Part shown: positions 32,425 to 41,200 of the stretch, in pieces
How positions within the stretch are numbered: position 1 is the stretch's first letter
Layout: each line of letters starts with the position of its first letter
From: Croceibacterium atlanticum
GTDB taxonomy: Bacteria > Pseudomonadota > Alphaproteobacteria > Sphingomonadales > Sphingomonadaceae
DNA length: 64,000 nucleotides
Reading direction: 5' to 3'
Assembly: GCF_001008165.2 (NCBI RefSeq)
Contig: NZ_CP011452.2
Location: 1,798,001 to 1,862,000 of the forward strand
The notes under the pieces: model-generated
Database searches by the model: none
What the model was told of the DNA's origin: nothing
Seen by the model: only the letters and a program-made list of their open reading frames with translations
Made by a program: the position numbers and the translations under genes

Positions 32425-33282
32425 TCAGTTCCCTGCGGTTCGGGATACTCCCCTCCCCCCGATCTTGCGCGGCAAGTCCACGATCCAGAAAGCCAGCAGC
32501 AGCAAGGCGAGCGCCAGCGTGAAGCTGAGCACGCCCGACAATGGATGAATTCCGGTGGCGAGGATGCGCGATCCCTGTTCCGATACGAGCAGAATCAGGA
32601 CCACCACGCGCAGCACATTGGCAAGGATCGCGATCGGAACAGCCAGCGCCGCCATCGCCGCGGTTCGCATCCAGCCGCCACCATGGATCCAGAACGCGAA
32701 GAGCAGGCCAATTGCCACCAGGCTGATCGTGGAGCTCATCCCCGCGCAGGCATTTTCCACCACCAGCACATATTGTTCGACATAGATCTTGCCCTGATCG
32801 AGCACGGCATCGAGGCCAAGCGCCCGCGCCATGTCGACCGACCAGACGGACAGCCAACCGCGCAGCCAGCCATTCACGCTGGCCGATACGGCATAGGGCG
32901 CGGGAATTGCCAAGGCGAGGAACAGCAGCGGAAAGGCGCAGCGCCGCAACATGACAGGCCCGAGAAACAGATAGAAGGTGATCGTCCCGCCGGCCCAGGC
33001 CGCAAGGGCCGCCAGCGCGGCCATTTCTATCGTGCTGGCGAACAGATAGGCCAGGGCGATGGCCACCATGCAGGCCGCCCAGATCGAAAGGGAGCCGGGC
33101 CGCGCTTCGTCCCGGTTGTTTCTACAGACCTGCCAGAGCGTCCACCCGCCGAGACACAGGACGAGCGGCGCCAGCGACCCGGCTTCGCTTTGCCAGCTTT
33201 GCGCCGAAAGCATGAGGATTGCCGGCAGCAGGAACAGTGCGCAGCATAGCCAGAGCAGGATGTGGCGTCGGGCGGCCGGCAT
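32425..33282 (-). CDS. Exosortase, XrtV-like
   Basis: A 285-residue polytopic membrane peptidase with about eight helices that cleaves PEP-CTERM proteins and passes them on. The catalytic Cys is in VENACAGMSST (about residue 176), the Arg in LRVVVLILL and the His in GIHPLSGV, in the order and spacing of the exosortase/archaeosortase family. I assign the XrtV type from the neighbouring small accessory protein; the type is less certain than the family. The ATG is at 33282. It is followed by EpsI with overlapping frames. The PEP-CTERM protein at 28629 is the obvious substrate. Confidence 0.88.
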   Translation of the reverse strand: MPAARRHILLWLCCALFLLPAILMLSAQSWQSEAGSLAPLVLCLGGWTLWQVCRNNRDEARPGSLSIWAACMVAIALAYLFASTIEMAALAALAAWAGGTITFYLFLGPVMLRRCAFPLLFLALAIPAPYAVSASVNGWLRGWLSVWSVDMARALGLDAVLDQGKIYVEQYVLVVENACAGMSSTISLVAIGLLFAFWIHGGGWMRTAAMAALAVPIAILANVLRVVVLILLVSEQGSRILATGIHPLSGVLSFTLALALLLLAFWIVDLPRKIGGRGVSRTAGN

Positions 33283-33339
33283 TCACGCACCATGCGTAAA
33301 ACATCCGGCGGTATCCAGTGCTATATTCGCGGGGTCGCC

Positions 33340-34161
33340 TTATTCGCAGGGCTGCCGGCTGGCAAAATCGCGTGAATAGGCAATGCAATCGAACACGGCG
33401 CGTGAGGGCAGGGCGCTGTCATCCAGCGGGCCAAGCCATTCGGTCTGCGTTTCCGATCCCCAGAGGGAGACCATGATTTTCTGTTTCTGGATCGGCAATT
33501 GCAGTTTCGAGCCATCGGCTTCGTGGATCAGTTCCCCATCGACATACCAGCGAATATATTCGGGCTGCCAGTCGAAGCCATAGACATGGCTTTCCTGTGT
33601 CGCATCGTAATCCAGCTTGTGGATGTAGGATTCCTTCTTCCCGTCGCGAAAATAGGTGAACATCACCTCGCGCGGGGCACGGCCGATGATCTCCACGTCG
33701 ATCTCGTCCCATTCATCCCCGTAATGCGGGCCGGTATAGGTAAAAAAGCCGGTGACATTGCCCGATCCCCCGCCCGCCTTCATCCGGGCTTCGTAATAGC
33801 CATGGCCATAGGTTGCGCGGCTTTGCACCTCGCCCGAAGAGTAGGAGGCGAGATCTGTCTGATTCGGCTCCATCGTCAGCGTCAGGCTGTTATCGAAGCG
33901 GGATTGGGACCGACGCCAGTCATTGGCCATCCATTTGCCCACGCGCCAGCCATCGGAAATGCTCCAGCGCTTGCGGTCGAAACTGGAAAAATCGTCATGA
34001 AAAGGGGCCGCTCCCACCAGCAGCGGGCCGGGTTGCGGAGCGGGCGCCGACCGGGTGGCTGCCTGCGCGCTATCCTGGCTGGCCTGGGCCGCGAATAATC
34101 CCGCGGTCAGCCCGGCCCCTGCCAATGCCAATCCACCCGCCAGCCTGATTCCGCGCGCCAT
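33340..34161 (-). CDS. Secreted glycoside hydrolase family 16 enzyme
   Basis: A 273-residue GH16 beta-jelly-roll endoglycanase. A signal peptide occupies about residues 1-27. The catalytic motif EIDVE is at 153-157 (ExDxE form), with Glu153 as nucleophile and Glu157 as acid/base. WSISDGWRVG and YGHGYYEARMKA are typical flanking strands, and DWQPEYIRWYVDGELI follows. Such enzymes trim or depolymerise EPS as it is exported (compare ExoK/ExsH), so its place beside the EPS and sorting genes suggests the same. No PEP-CTERM signal is present on it. Confidence 0.9.
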   Translation of the reverse strand: MARGIRLAGGLALAGAGLTAGLFAAQASQDSAQAATRSAPAPQPGPLLVGAAPFHDDFSSFDRKRWSISDGWRVGKWMANDWRRSQSRFDNSLTLTMEPNQTDLASYSSGEVQSRATYGHGYYEARMKAGGGSGNVTGFFTYTGPHYGDEWDEIDVEIIGRAPREVMFTYFRDGKKESYIHKLDYDATQESHVYGFDWQPEYIRWYVDGELIHEADGSKLQLPIQKQKIMVSLWGSETQTEWLGPLDDSALPSRAVFDCIAYSRDFASRQPCE

Positions 34162-34333
34162 ACGCCTCCTTTTCCGGGGCGCATCCCGCTGGGCGCGCCG
34201 CCAATCTGCATGCCCCGCAACGGGGCTCGGTCTATGGCGATACTATCCGGCTTTCTTCGCGGATGCAGCACAGGAAAGCGTATGGGCGGGACGGAGAGAG
34301 AAGTTTACCGGATGGATGGTGATGCGCCGGTTT

Positions 34334-34492
34334 TCACCGCACGGATGCGGCATCCCGCCGCGCCTTGCGCCAGCGATAGAAGGTCTTTTCGGAAATTCCG
34401 ACCTCGCGGCAGCTTTCGCACACGCCCATTCCGCCAGCGATCAGTTTTTCGATCTGCCGGCAGCGTTCTTCCTTGTTTTCTATTGCGACCAA
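34334..34492 (-). CDS. Small helix-turn-helix protein
   Basis: A 52-residue peptide, VAIENKEERCRQIEKLIAG in its first third, then GMGVCESCREVGISEKTFYRWRKARRD, which is a clear helix-turn-helix of the transposase/Hin-like type (CREVGISEKTFYRWRK). TTG at 34492 is the likely start and lies within the end of the permease gene, with the frames overlapping by 13 bases. There is no accompanying catalytic domain, so it is a small DNA-binding protein or the remnant of an insertion-sequence OrfA. Ends in a stop at 34334. Confidence 0.5.
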   Translation of the reverse strand: MVAIENKEERCRQIEKLIAGGMGVCESCREVGISEKTFYRWRKARRDAASVR

Positions 34493-35268
34493 AATTCGCT
34501 CCCGCTTTGCCAGAGTGTGTAGGCGGCGACGGCAAAGATCAGCAGGGCGAATATCGTGCTGAGGCCGCCGCCCGTGCCGGACAGGCGCTTCGCCATGGCG
34601 CTGCCGAAAAATCCCCCGCCAATGCCGCCGGCCATGAAGGCCAGGGCCAGAAGCCAGTCGACCAGTCCGGACCAGGCATAATTCGCCGCCGTGGCGAGGC
34701 CGAAGGCGGTGACCGCCACCAGGCTGGTTCCCACGGCGCGATAGACCGGCATTCCGGTAGAAGCGACGAGGCCCGGCACGATGAGGAAGCCCCCGCCAAT
34801 GCCGAAAAATCCCGAAACGGCGCCTGTTCCAAGCCCGAACCCGAGAACCTTGGGGGCATTTTCCCTGTGACACCGCGCACCCGGATCGCCCGGATTTTTC
34901 CGGTTGCGAAGCATCAGCAAGCCGACGCCAATCATCAGCAGGGCAAAGAGAAACAGCAGCTTCTGCCCATCAACCGCCTTGCCCGCGGTGGAGCCGAGAA
35001 GGGCCCCGAATATCCCGGCCAGCGCATACATGCCGCCGCATTTCCACACGACATTATACTGCCGCGCATGTTGGAACAGGCCGCTTGCCGCATTGGCCGC
35101 CACCGCCAGGGCAGATGTGCCGATTGCGATATGCGGTTCCGGCACGCGGACCAGATAGACCATCAGCGGCACCGCCAGGATCGAACCGCCACCGCCGACC
35201 AGGCCCAGCGAAAAGCCGACCAGCATGCCGGAGAATGCCCCCAGCAGATATTGCAGCGGTTCGAGCAC
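34480..35268 (-). CDS. TauE/SafE family sulfite/organosulfur permease
   Basis: A 262-residue inner-membrane protein with about eight helices and the repeated glycine signature of TauE/SafE: GFSLGLVGGGGSILAVPLM near residue 18 and GFFGIGGGFLIVPGL near 163. These carriers move sulfite, thiosulfate or sulfonates. It follows the DUF442 and metallo-beta-lactamase-fold genes in one leftward unit, so export of the sulfite formed by persulfide oxidation is the likely job. A shortened hydrophilic loop lies at RNRKNPGDPGARC. Confidence 0.88.
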   Translation of the reverse strand: MLEPLQYLLGAFSGMLVGFSLGLVGGGGSILAVPLMVYLVRVPEPHIAIGTSALAVAANAASGLFQHARQYNVVWKCGGMYALAGIFGALLGSTAGKAVDGQKLLFLFALLMIGVGLLMLRNRKNPGDPGARCHRENAPKVLGFGLGTGAVSGFFGIGGGFLIVPGLVASTGMPVYRAVGTSLVAVTAFGLATAANYAWSGLVDWLLALAFMAGGIGGGFFGSAMAKRLSGTGGGLSTIFALLIFAVAAYTLWQSGSEFWSQ

Positions 35269-35286
35269 GAAGATTGCGCCCGGCGC

Positions 35287-35709
35287 TTACCCGGCCCGCG
35301 CTTCGAGCCTGGGGCGCAGCGGCGAAAGATCGTATCCGGCTTCGGCTGCGCTCTGCAGCGCCTTTTCGGCACCCAGTTCACCACAGCGGCACAGCGCCCA
35401 TAGCGTGCTGGCCCGCATCCCGGACTTGCAATAACCTAGGACCGGCTTGGGCAAAGTGTTCAGCGCCTTTTCGAATGCGGCTATCTGCTCATCGCTCAAC
35501 TGGCCGGGCACGATCGGGATATGGACATATTCCATGCCCGCCGCACGCGCCGCAGCACCGATTTCATGCGATGTCGGCTGACCGGGCTCTTCGCCGTCCG
35601 GGCGGTTATTGATGATCGAACGATAGCCCTGTCGGGCCGCGTCGAGGACGCCTTCTGGCGTCAATTGCGGGGAGACGGCCATCTGGTCGCACAAGGTCTT
35701 GGGGGTCAT
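35287..35709 (-). CDS. DUF442 / TIGR01244 phosphatase-like sulfurtransferase
   Basis: A 140-residue protein of the family often called beta-lactamase hydrolase-like or TIGR01244, with a tyrosine-phosphatase-like fold. The active-site loop is GYCKSGMRAST near residues 92-102, a C-x3-GxR motif. The N-terminal segment VSPQLTPEGVLDAARQGYRSIINNRP is characteristic. In sulfur-oxidation loci it is found fused to or beside persulfide dioxygenases, where it is thought to act as sulfurtransferase. The next gene upstream encodes exactly such an enzyme; the gap is 26 bases. Confidence 0.85.
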   Translation of the reverse strand: MTPKTLCDQMAVSPQLTPEGVLDAARQGYRSIINNRPDGEEPGQPTSHEIGAAARAAGMEYVHIPIVPGQLSDEQIAAFEKALNTLPKPVLGYCKSGMRASTLWALCRCGELGAEKALQSAAEAGYDLSPLRPRLEARAG

Positions 35710-35735
35710 ATCTTGCTCCTCAAAAGCCCGACCGA

Positions 35736-36677
35736 TCAGATCGCGTCGAGCGGTATCTTCAGATAATGGGTGCCATTGTCCTCAGGCGGCGGCATCCGGC
35801 CCGCGCGCATATTGACCTGCACGGAAGGCAGGATCAGCCGCGGCATTCCCAATGTCGCGTCGCGCTCCGTCCGCATGGACACGAACTCTTCCTCGCTCAC
35901 ACCGTCATGCACATGGATGTTCTTCGCCCGTTCATCGGCGACAGTCGTCTGCCAGACATATTCATCGCGATCGGGCGCCTTGTAATCATGGCACAGGAAC
36001 AGGCGCGCCTTGCCCGGCAGGGACAGCAACCGGCGGATGGAATGGTAAAGCTGCTGCGCATCGCCCCCGGGGAAATCGGCGCGGGCAGTGCCGAAATCGG
36101 GCATGAAGATCGTGTCCCCGGTGAAGACCGCATCCCCGATCACATAGGCAAGATCCGCAGGTGTGTGGCCCGGAACATGCAGAACTACAGCCTCTATTTC
36201 ACCAATTGTGAAACTGTCCCCGTCGTCAAAAAGCCGATCGAACTGGGACCCGTCACGCTGGAATTCGGTGCCTTCATTGAACAATTTGCCGAACACGTCC
36301 TGCACGCGGGTGATTTCCCGGCCAATGGCAATCCTGCCGCCGACACGGTCCTGCAGATAAGGCGCGGCTGAAAGGTGATCGGCATGGGCATGGGTTTCCA
36401 GCAGCCATTCGACCTTGAGCCCCTTCGCTTCGACATAGGCGATGACTTCATCGGCGGATTCATAGGAAATCCGCCCTGCAGCCGGGTCAAAATCCAGCAC
36501 CGAATCCACGATGGCCGCCTTGTCCGTCACGGGATCGTGGATCACATGGGTGGCGGTAAATGTCGCCTCGTCAAAAAAGCTTTTCACCACGGGCGCGGGC
36601 ACCTTGCCGAGCAGGGTCGCTTCCACAGTGGCGACGGCTTTCGCCAGGGCCTTGTCGCCCGTTTCCGCAGCAGCCAT
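35736..36677 (-). CDS. Metallo-beta-lactamase-fold persulfide dioxygenase-like enzyme (Blh/ETHE1 group)
   Basis: A 313-residue hydrolase-fold protein with the metal-binding motif THAHADHLS at about 95-103, HVPGHTPADL further on and a third histidine in LFLCHDYKAPDRDEY. It groups with the persulfide dioxygenases (ETHE1, SdoA) and BigR-controlled Blh that oxidise glutathione persulfide to sulfite. The true start is ATG 36677: a perfect GGAGGTG precedes it by a few bases, whereas the open frame to 36791 runs through the promoter. It is first in the leftward unit with the DUF442, permease and HTH genes. Confidence 0.88.
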   Translation of the reverse strand: MAAAETGDKALAKAVATVEATLLGKVPAPVVKSFFDEATFTATHVIHDPVTDKAAIVDSVLDFDPAAGRISYESADEVIAYVEAKGLKVEWLLETHAHADHLSAAPYLQDRVGGRIAIGREITRVQDVFGKLFNEGTEFQRDGSQFDRLFDDGDSFTIGEIEAVVLHVPGHTPADLAYVIGDAVFTGDTIFMPDFGTARADFPGGDAQQLYHSIRRLLSLPGKARLFLCHDYKAPDRDEYVWQTTVADERAKNIHVHDGVSEEEFVSMRTERDATLGMPRLILPSVQVNMRAGRMPPPEDNGTHYLKIPLDAI

Positions 36678-36702
36678 CTTCACCTCCAGACTCATAGACA
36701 CT

Positions 36703-36714
36703 TTACGAGAGTAA
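36703..36714. promoter_or_regulatory. TTAC-GAGA-GTAA inverted repeat
   Basis: TTAC (36703-36706) and GTAA (36711-36714) form a short dyad in the divergent promoter region of the dioxygenase-like and peroxiredoxin genes. With the nearby TATTG/CAATG repeat at 36730 it makes the region a good candidate for ArsR-family binding. Confidence 0.3.
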
Positions 36715-36729
36715 ATAATCATGTAAACG

Positions 36730-36742
36730 TATTGCGTCAATG
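36730..36742. promoter_or_regulatory. Candidate ArsR-type operator, site 1
   Basis: TATTGCGTCAATG is an inverted repeat of TATTG and CAATG with a three-base spacer. A close relative, TATTGGTCAATA, is at 42909-42920 before the sulfide:quinone oxidoreductase gene. Both sites lie in divergent promoter regions of sulfur genes, close to the ArsR-type regulator gene at 37421. Confidence 0.45.
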
Positions 36743-36779
36743 GCCGCCTCCATGCGAGAGGGTGCGTTTTGGAGATTGA

Positions 36780-37424
36780 ATGGAACGGCACGTGGAAGAC
36801 AATTCACTGCGCATCGGCGATCAGGTTCCGCATTTCACGGCGCGGAGCACGCAAGGCCCGCTGGATCTTGGCGACTATGCCGGGAAATGGGTGATCCTGT
36901 TTTCGCACCCGGCGGATTTCACGCCTGTCTGCACCAGCGAGTTCGTGGCCCTGGCACGGGCGGCGGACAAGTTTGCCGAGCGGGATTGCACGCTGATCGG
37001 CGTTTCGATCGACAGCCTTTATTCGCACCTGGCCTGGATCCGCATGATCTATGACATGACCGGGATCGAAGTGGGTTTTCCGATCGTGGAAGATCCGACA
37101 ATGGAAATCGCCCGGGCATTCGGCATGATCGGGCCGGAAGCGCATGATGCATCCAGCATCCGCGCGACCTGCTTCATTGACCCCGACGGCAAATTGCAGG
37201 CGACGACTTGCTATCCCGCCAATGTCGGCCGTTCGATCCCCGAGATGATCCGCCTGTTGAAGGCGCTGCAGCGCGTCAGCGACGGTGATGTGCTGGCACC
37301 AGCCGACTGGCAGCCCGGCAGTGACCTGCTGCGCGCTCCGCGTGAAACCGTGGCCGATGTCCTCCGCCCGGAAGGGGCGAGCGACTGGTTCTTCAAGACA
37401 GTGAAGGATGAGGGCGGAGAATGA
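36780..37424 (+). CDS. Peroxiredoxin (Prx6-like, 1-Cys)
   Basis: A 214-residue thioredoxin-fold peroxidase. The peroxidatic cysteine is Cys51 in HPADFTPVCTSEF. IGVSIDSLYSHLAWIR and FPIVEDPTMEIARAFGM are conserved Prx6 segments. No cysteine occurs in the C-terminal arm, so it lacks the resolving cysteines of archaeal homologues; Cys residues in RATCFIDPDG and TTCYPANVG are in unusual places. It would reduce hydrogen peroxide or persulfides using thiols. Its stop overlaps the start of the ArsR regulator gene by ATGA. Confidence 0.88.
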   Translation: MERHVEDNSLRIGDQVPHFTARSTQGPLDLGDYAGKWVILFSHPADFTPVCTSEFVALARAADKFAERDCTLIGVSIDSLYSHLAWIRMIYDMTGIEVGFPIVEDPTMEIARAFGMIGPEAHDASSIRATCFIDPDGKLQATTCYPANVGRSIPEMIRLLKALQRVSDGDVLAPADWQPGSDLLRAPRETVADVLRPEGASDWFFKTVKDEGGE

Positions 37425-37792
37425 ACGCCGAAACAATGCAGCGCGATTTTGAAGGCAGCGCCGACATGCTGCGTGCGCTGGCGCATTCCGTGCGGCTGCA
37501 AATCCTCTGCGCAATCAAGGATACCGAGCTTTCGGTGGGCGAGATCGAGGAAGCGACCGGCATCGTGCAGCCGGGCCTGTCCCAGCAGCTGAGCGTGCTT
37601 CGCAAGGCCGGGCTGGTCACCACACGGCGCGAAGGCAAGCAGATCTTCTATCAGGTGGCGCGGGACAGGCTGACCGCCGCCAGCGATCTGCTGGATGCCC
37701 TGGCCGGCACAGCCGCACGCCGCACCGATGCCAGCACTGCCCGGATACATAGTGGCGGCGGGGCCGCGGTCTTCGCGAAGATCAGGCGATAG
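37421..37792 (+). CDS. ArsR family transcriptional regulator, BigR/SqrR-like
   Basis: A 123-residue winged-helix repressor: LRALAHSVRLQILCAI, then the recognition helix region GIVQPGLSQQLSVLRKAGLVTTRREGKQIFY. BigR and SqrR sense persulfides by linking two cysteines. Here only one cysteine is present, Cys30, at the place of the first sensor cysteine, and none occurs in the C-terminal helix. It could sense sulfur through intermolecular bonds or a different ligand. It is co-transcribed with the peroxiredoxin and surrounded by sulfide-oxidation genes. Confidence 0.82.
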   Translation: MNAETMQRDFEGSADMLRALAHSVRLQILCAIKDTELSVGEIEEATGIVQPGLSQQLSVLRKAGLVTTRREGKQIFYQVARDRLTAASDLLDALAGTAARRTDASTARIHSGGGAAVFAKIRR

Positions 37793-37798
37793 AAGCGT

Positions 37799-38236
37799 TC
37801 AGCCCGCCGCAGCGCGGCGGGCCCATTCCACGATCGCCCGTTCCGGCATGGCACCCGATTGGCGCGCCAGTTCCCGCCCTTGGCGGAACAGGGCGAGCGT
37901 GGGGATGGAACGGATCTGATATTGCGCCCCCGCGGCCTGTTCCGCCTCCGTATCCAGCTTGGCCAGCACGAAATGCGGTTCCAGCGCGCGGGCAGCCGCT
38001 TCGAAAGCAGGCGCCATCATCCGGCACGGCCCGCACCACGGCGCCCAGAAATCTACTAGCACCGGCAGCGTGCCCTTGCCGATGAGTTTCTGCAGCAGCG
38101 CGCCAGTGGCTGCCACCGGCTTGCCCGTGAACAGCGCCTGTTTGCAGCGCCCGCAATTGGGCCCCTGGCCCAGCCGCGCCTGCGGCACGCGGTTGAGCGC
38201 GTGGCAATGCGGGCAGACGATTGTCTGGTCACTCAT
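37799..38236 (-). CDS. trxC: Thioredoxin-2 (zinc-binding TrxC)
   Basis: A 145-residue thioredoxin with an N-terminal zinc ribbon: CPHCHALNR and CGRCKQA supply four cysteines. The redox motif WAPWCGPCRM (about residues 66-75) is canonical. TrxC is usually induced by oxidative stress and can reduce peroxiredoxins and persulfides. The ATG at 38236 overlaps the end of the RND transporter gene by eight bases, so it is the last gene of the rhodanese-adaptor-pump unit. Confidence 0.93.
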   Translation of the reverse strand: MSDQTIVCPHCHALNRVPQARLGQGPNCGRCKQALFTGKPVAATGALLQKLIGKGTLPVLVDFWAPWCGPCRMMAPAFEAAARALEPHFVLAKLDTEAEQAAGAQYQIRSIPTLALFRQGRELARQSGAMPERAIVEWARRAAAG

Positions 38237-41200
38237 CTCCGCTCCTCCCTGCGCCGGCCAGCGTCATCGGCCGTTCGTCATCGCGCAGGACGACATAGAT
38301 AGCCGGGATGACCAGCACGGTCAGCAAGGTCGAGCTGGCAAGGCCGAACAACAGCGAAATGGCCAGGCCCTGGAAAATCGGATCGGTCAGGATCACCGCC
38401 GCGCCGATCATCGCCGCCGCCGCCGTCAGCACGATCGGCTTGAAACGGATCATGCCGGCTTCCAGCAGGATGTCGCGCAGCGATTTTTCAGGCGTGCGCG
38501 CATGGCGGATGAAATCCACCAGCAGGATGGAATTGCGCACGATAATACCCGCCAGGGCGATGAAACCGATCATGCTGGTGGCGGTGAAGGGCGCGCCGAA
38601 CAGCATGTGCCCCAGCACGATGCCCACCAGGGTCAGCGGGATCGGGGTCAGGATCACCAGCGGCAATTTGAAATTCTGGAATTGCCCGACAACCAGCACA
38701 TAGATGGCCAGCAGGGCCACCATGAAGGCAGCGCCCATGTCGCGGAATGTCACCCAGGTGATTTCCCATTCGCCATCCCAGAGCAGGGTAGTGTGCTGTT
38801 CGTCCTGCGGCTGGCCATTCAGGGCGATTTCCGGTTTTTGCAGCCCGGCCGCCGCCCAGTCGAAATTGTCGATCGCCTCGTTCACGGCCAACATGCCGTA
38901 GATCGGCGCTTCGTAACGTCCGGCGAGTTCGGCCTGCACCATCGCCGCACCGCGCCCATCGCGGCGGAAAATGGCCTGTTCGCCTTCGCCCATGCTGGCA
39001 TCGACGACCTGATCCAGCCGGATCAGTTGCGGCCCGGCCGGTCCCTGCGCCACGGCCACGGGCGTTGCGCCCAGGGCCTGGCTCCAGCTGCGCTGCGACT
39101 GGTCGAGCGAAAGCTGGATCGGCAACGGATCGCGGCCCTGGTCCTGCGGTGCATAGCCGACCACCGTATCGCCCAGCAGGGCGCCGATGGAATCGAAGAC
39201 CTGCCTTTCGGACAGGTTGTAATGGTCGATCCGGTCGCGATCGGGCAGCAGGCGCAATTGCGGCGACGGTTCGCCAAAGCTGTTATCGACATCGACGATG
39301 AAGGGCACTTCCTCGAAGATCGCCTCCACCTGTTCGGCGGTTGCGCGGCGCGTCGCCTCATCCGGGCCGTAGATCTCGGCCAGCAGCGTCGCCAGCACGG
39401 GCGGGCCCGGCGGGGTTTCCACGACCTTGATCGAACTGCCTTCCGGCAATTGCAACGCGGCCAGTTTCTCCCGCAGATCCACCGCGATTTCGTGGCTGGA
39501 GCGGGACCGTTCCCCCTTTTCCGCCAGTGTCACCATCAAATCGCCCATCCACGGCTTGGCGCGCAGGAAATAATGCCGCACCAGCCCGTTGAAATTGAAC
39601 GGCGCGGATGTGCCGGCATAGGCTTCCATCGCCTCCACTTCGGGGACGGAGCGAACCACGGCGGCCGCGCGTTCCAGCACGCCAGAAGTCGCTTCCAGGC
39701 TGGTGCCTTCGGGCATGTCGACCACCAGCTGCACTTCGCTCTTATTGTCGAAGGGCAGCAGCTTCACCGTCACCGCCTTGAAGTAGAACATGGAGCAGGC
39801 AATCAGCGTGGCGATGCCAACGCCGATCAGGAAACGCCATGCTCCCTTGCGCGTGGCGATGACGCGGGAGGCGACCCGCCCATAGAGCGCGCCCAGCTTC
39901 CCGCCATGTTCATCCTCGCCATGGCCATGCGCCAGCGTCTTGCGGGCGAAGCGGATCATCAGCCAGGGCGCGATGATTACCGCCACGAAGAAGGAAAAGA
40001 CCATCGCCGCGGAAGCGTTGATCGGGATTGGCGCCATATAGGGGCCCATCAGGCCGGACACGAACAGCATGGGCAGCAGCGCCGCCACCACGGTCAGCGT
40101 GGCGACGATGGTGGGGTTGCCGACTTCGGCCACCGCCTCGATCGCGGCCTGCTGGCGGCTGCGGCCATCATTCATCGCCCAGTGGCGGGCGATATTCTCT
40201 ATCATGACGATCGCATCGTCCACCAATATGCCGATTGAAAAGATCAGCGCGAACAGGCTGACGCGGTTGATGGTGAAGCCCATGATGTTCGATGCGAACA
40301 TGGTCAGCAGGATCGTGGTCGGGATGACGATGGCCGTCACGCCCGCTTCCCGCCAGCCAATCGCGAAACCGATCAATATGACGATCGAAATGGTCGCCAG
40401 TGCGAGGTGGAACAGCAGCTCGTTGGCTTTTTCGTTCGCAGTCTCGCCGTAATTCCGGGTGACGCTGACTTCGACCGTGTCGGGGATCAGCGATCCCTGC
40501 AGCGCCTCGACCCGTTCCACGATCGAATCCGAGACATTGACCGCATTGGCGCCGGCCCGCTTGGCAACGGCCAGGCTGACGGCGGGTGTCATCGCCCATG
40601 TGCCGCCCTCTTCGCCTTCGGCGCCATGTTTCGCCCAGCGCCAGGCACGGGCCTGGTCCTGCATGGGCTCCTCGCTCACGCGGGCAACATCACGAAGCAG
40701 CACCTGCCCCCCATTGACGGAGCGGACCTTCAGGCTGCCGACCTCATCCGCCGTGCGCAGGGATTCCCCGGCAATGACCGTGGCAGCCACGCCCTCTTCG
40801 CGCACTGTTCCCACCGGGAAGGCGCGATTGGCCTGGCTGGTCGCCTCGATCACGCTGGAAAGCGGCACCTGCCGGGCTGCCAGCTTCGCCGGATCGGGCA
40901 CGACACGGATCGCCTGTTCCTGACCGCCGACCAGGAAGGTCAGGCCGACATTGTCGACCTTGGCAATCTCCGTCCGCAAACGGGAAGCAAGCTGATAGAG
41001 CGACTGATCGGTCCAGTTGCCGTGCGCATCCGGCCTGGGGCTGAGCGTCAGCACCACGATCGGCACGTCATTGATCCCGCGCACCGTCACCATGGGCGGC
41101 GGAATGCCAACCGGGATGCGGTCGATATTCGCGGCGATCTTTTCGTCCACGCGAATTGCGGCGTCTTCCGCGTCGGAACCGACCAGGAAGCGCGCCGTGA

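Noticed and set aside
34210-35403. 397-codon plus-strand frame
   Set aside because: It runs against the TauE permease and HTH genes and has no recognisable domain.
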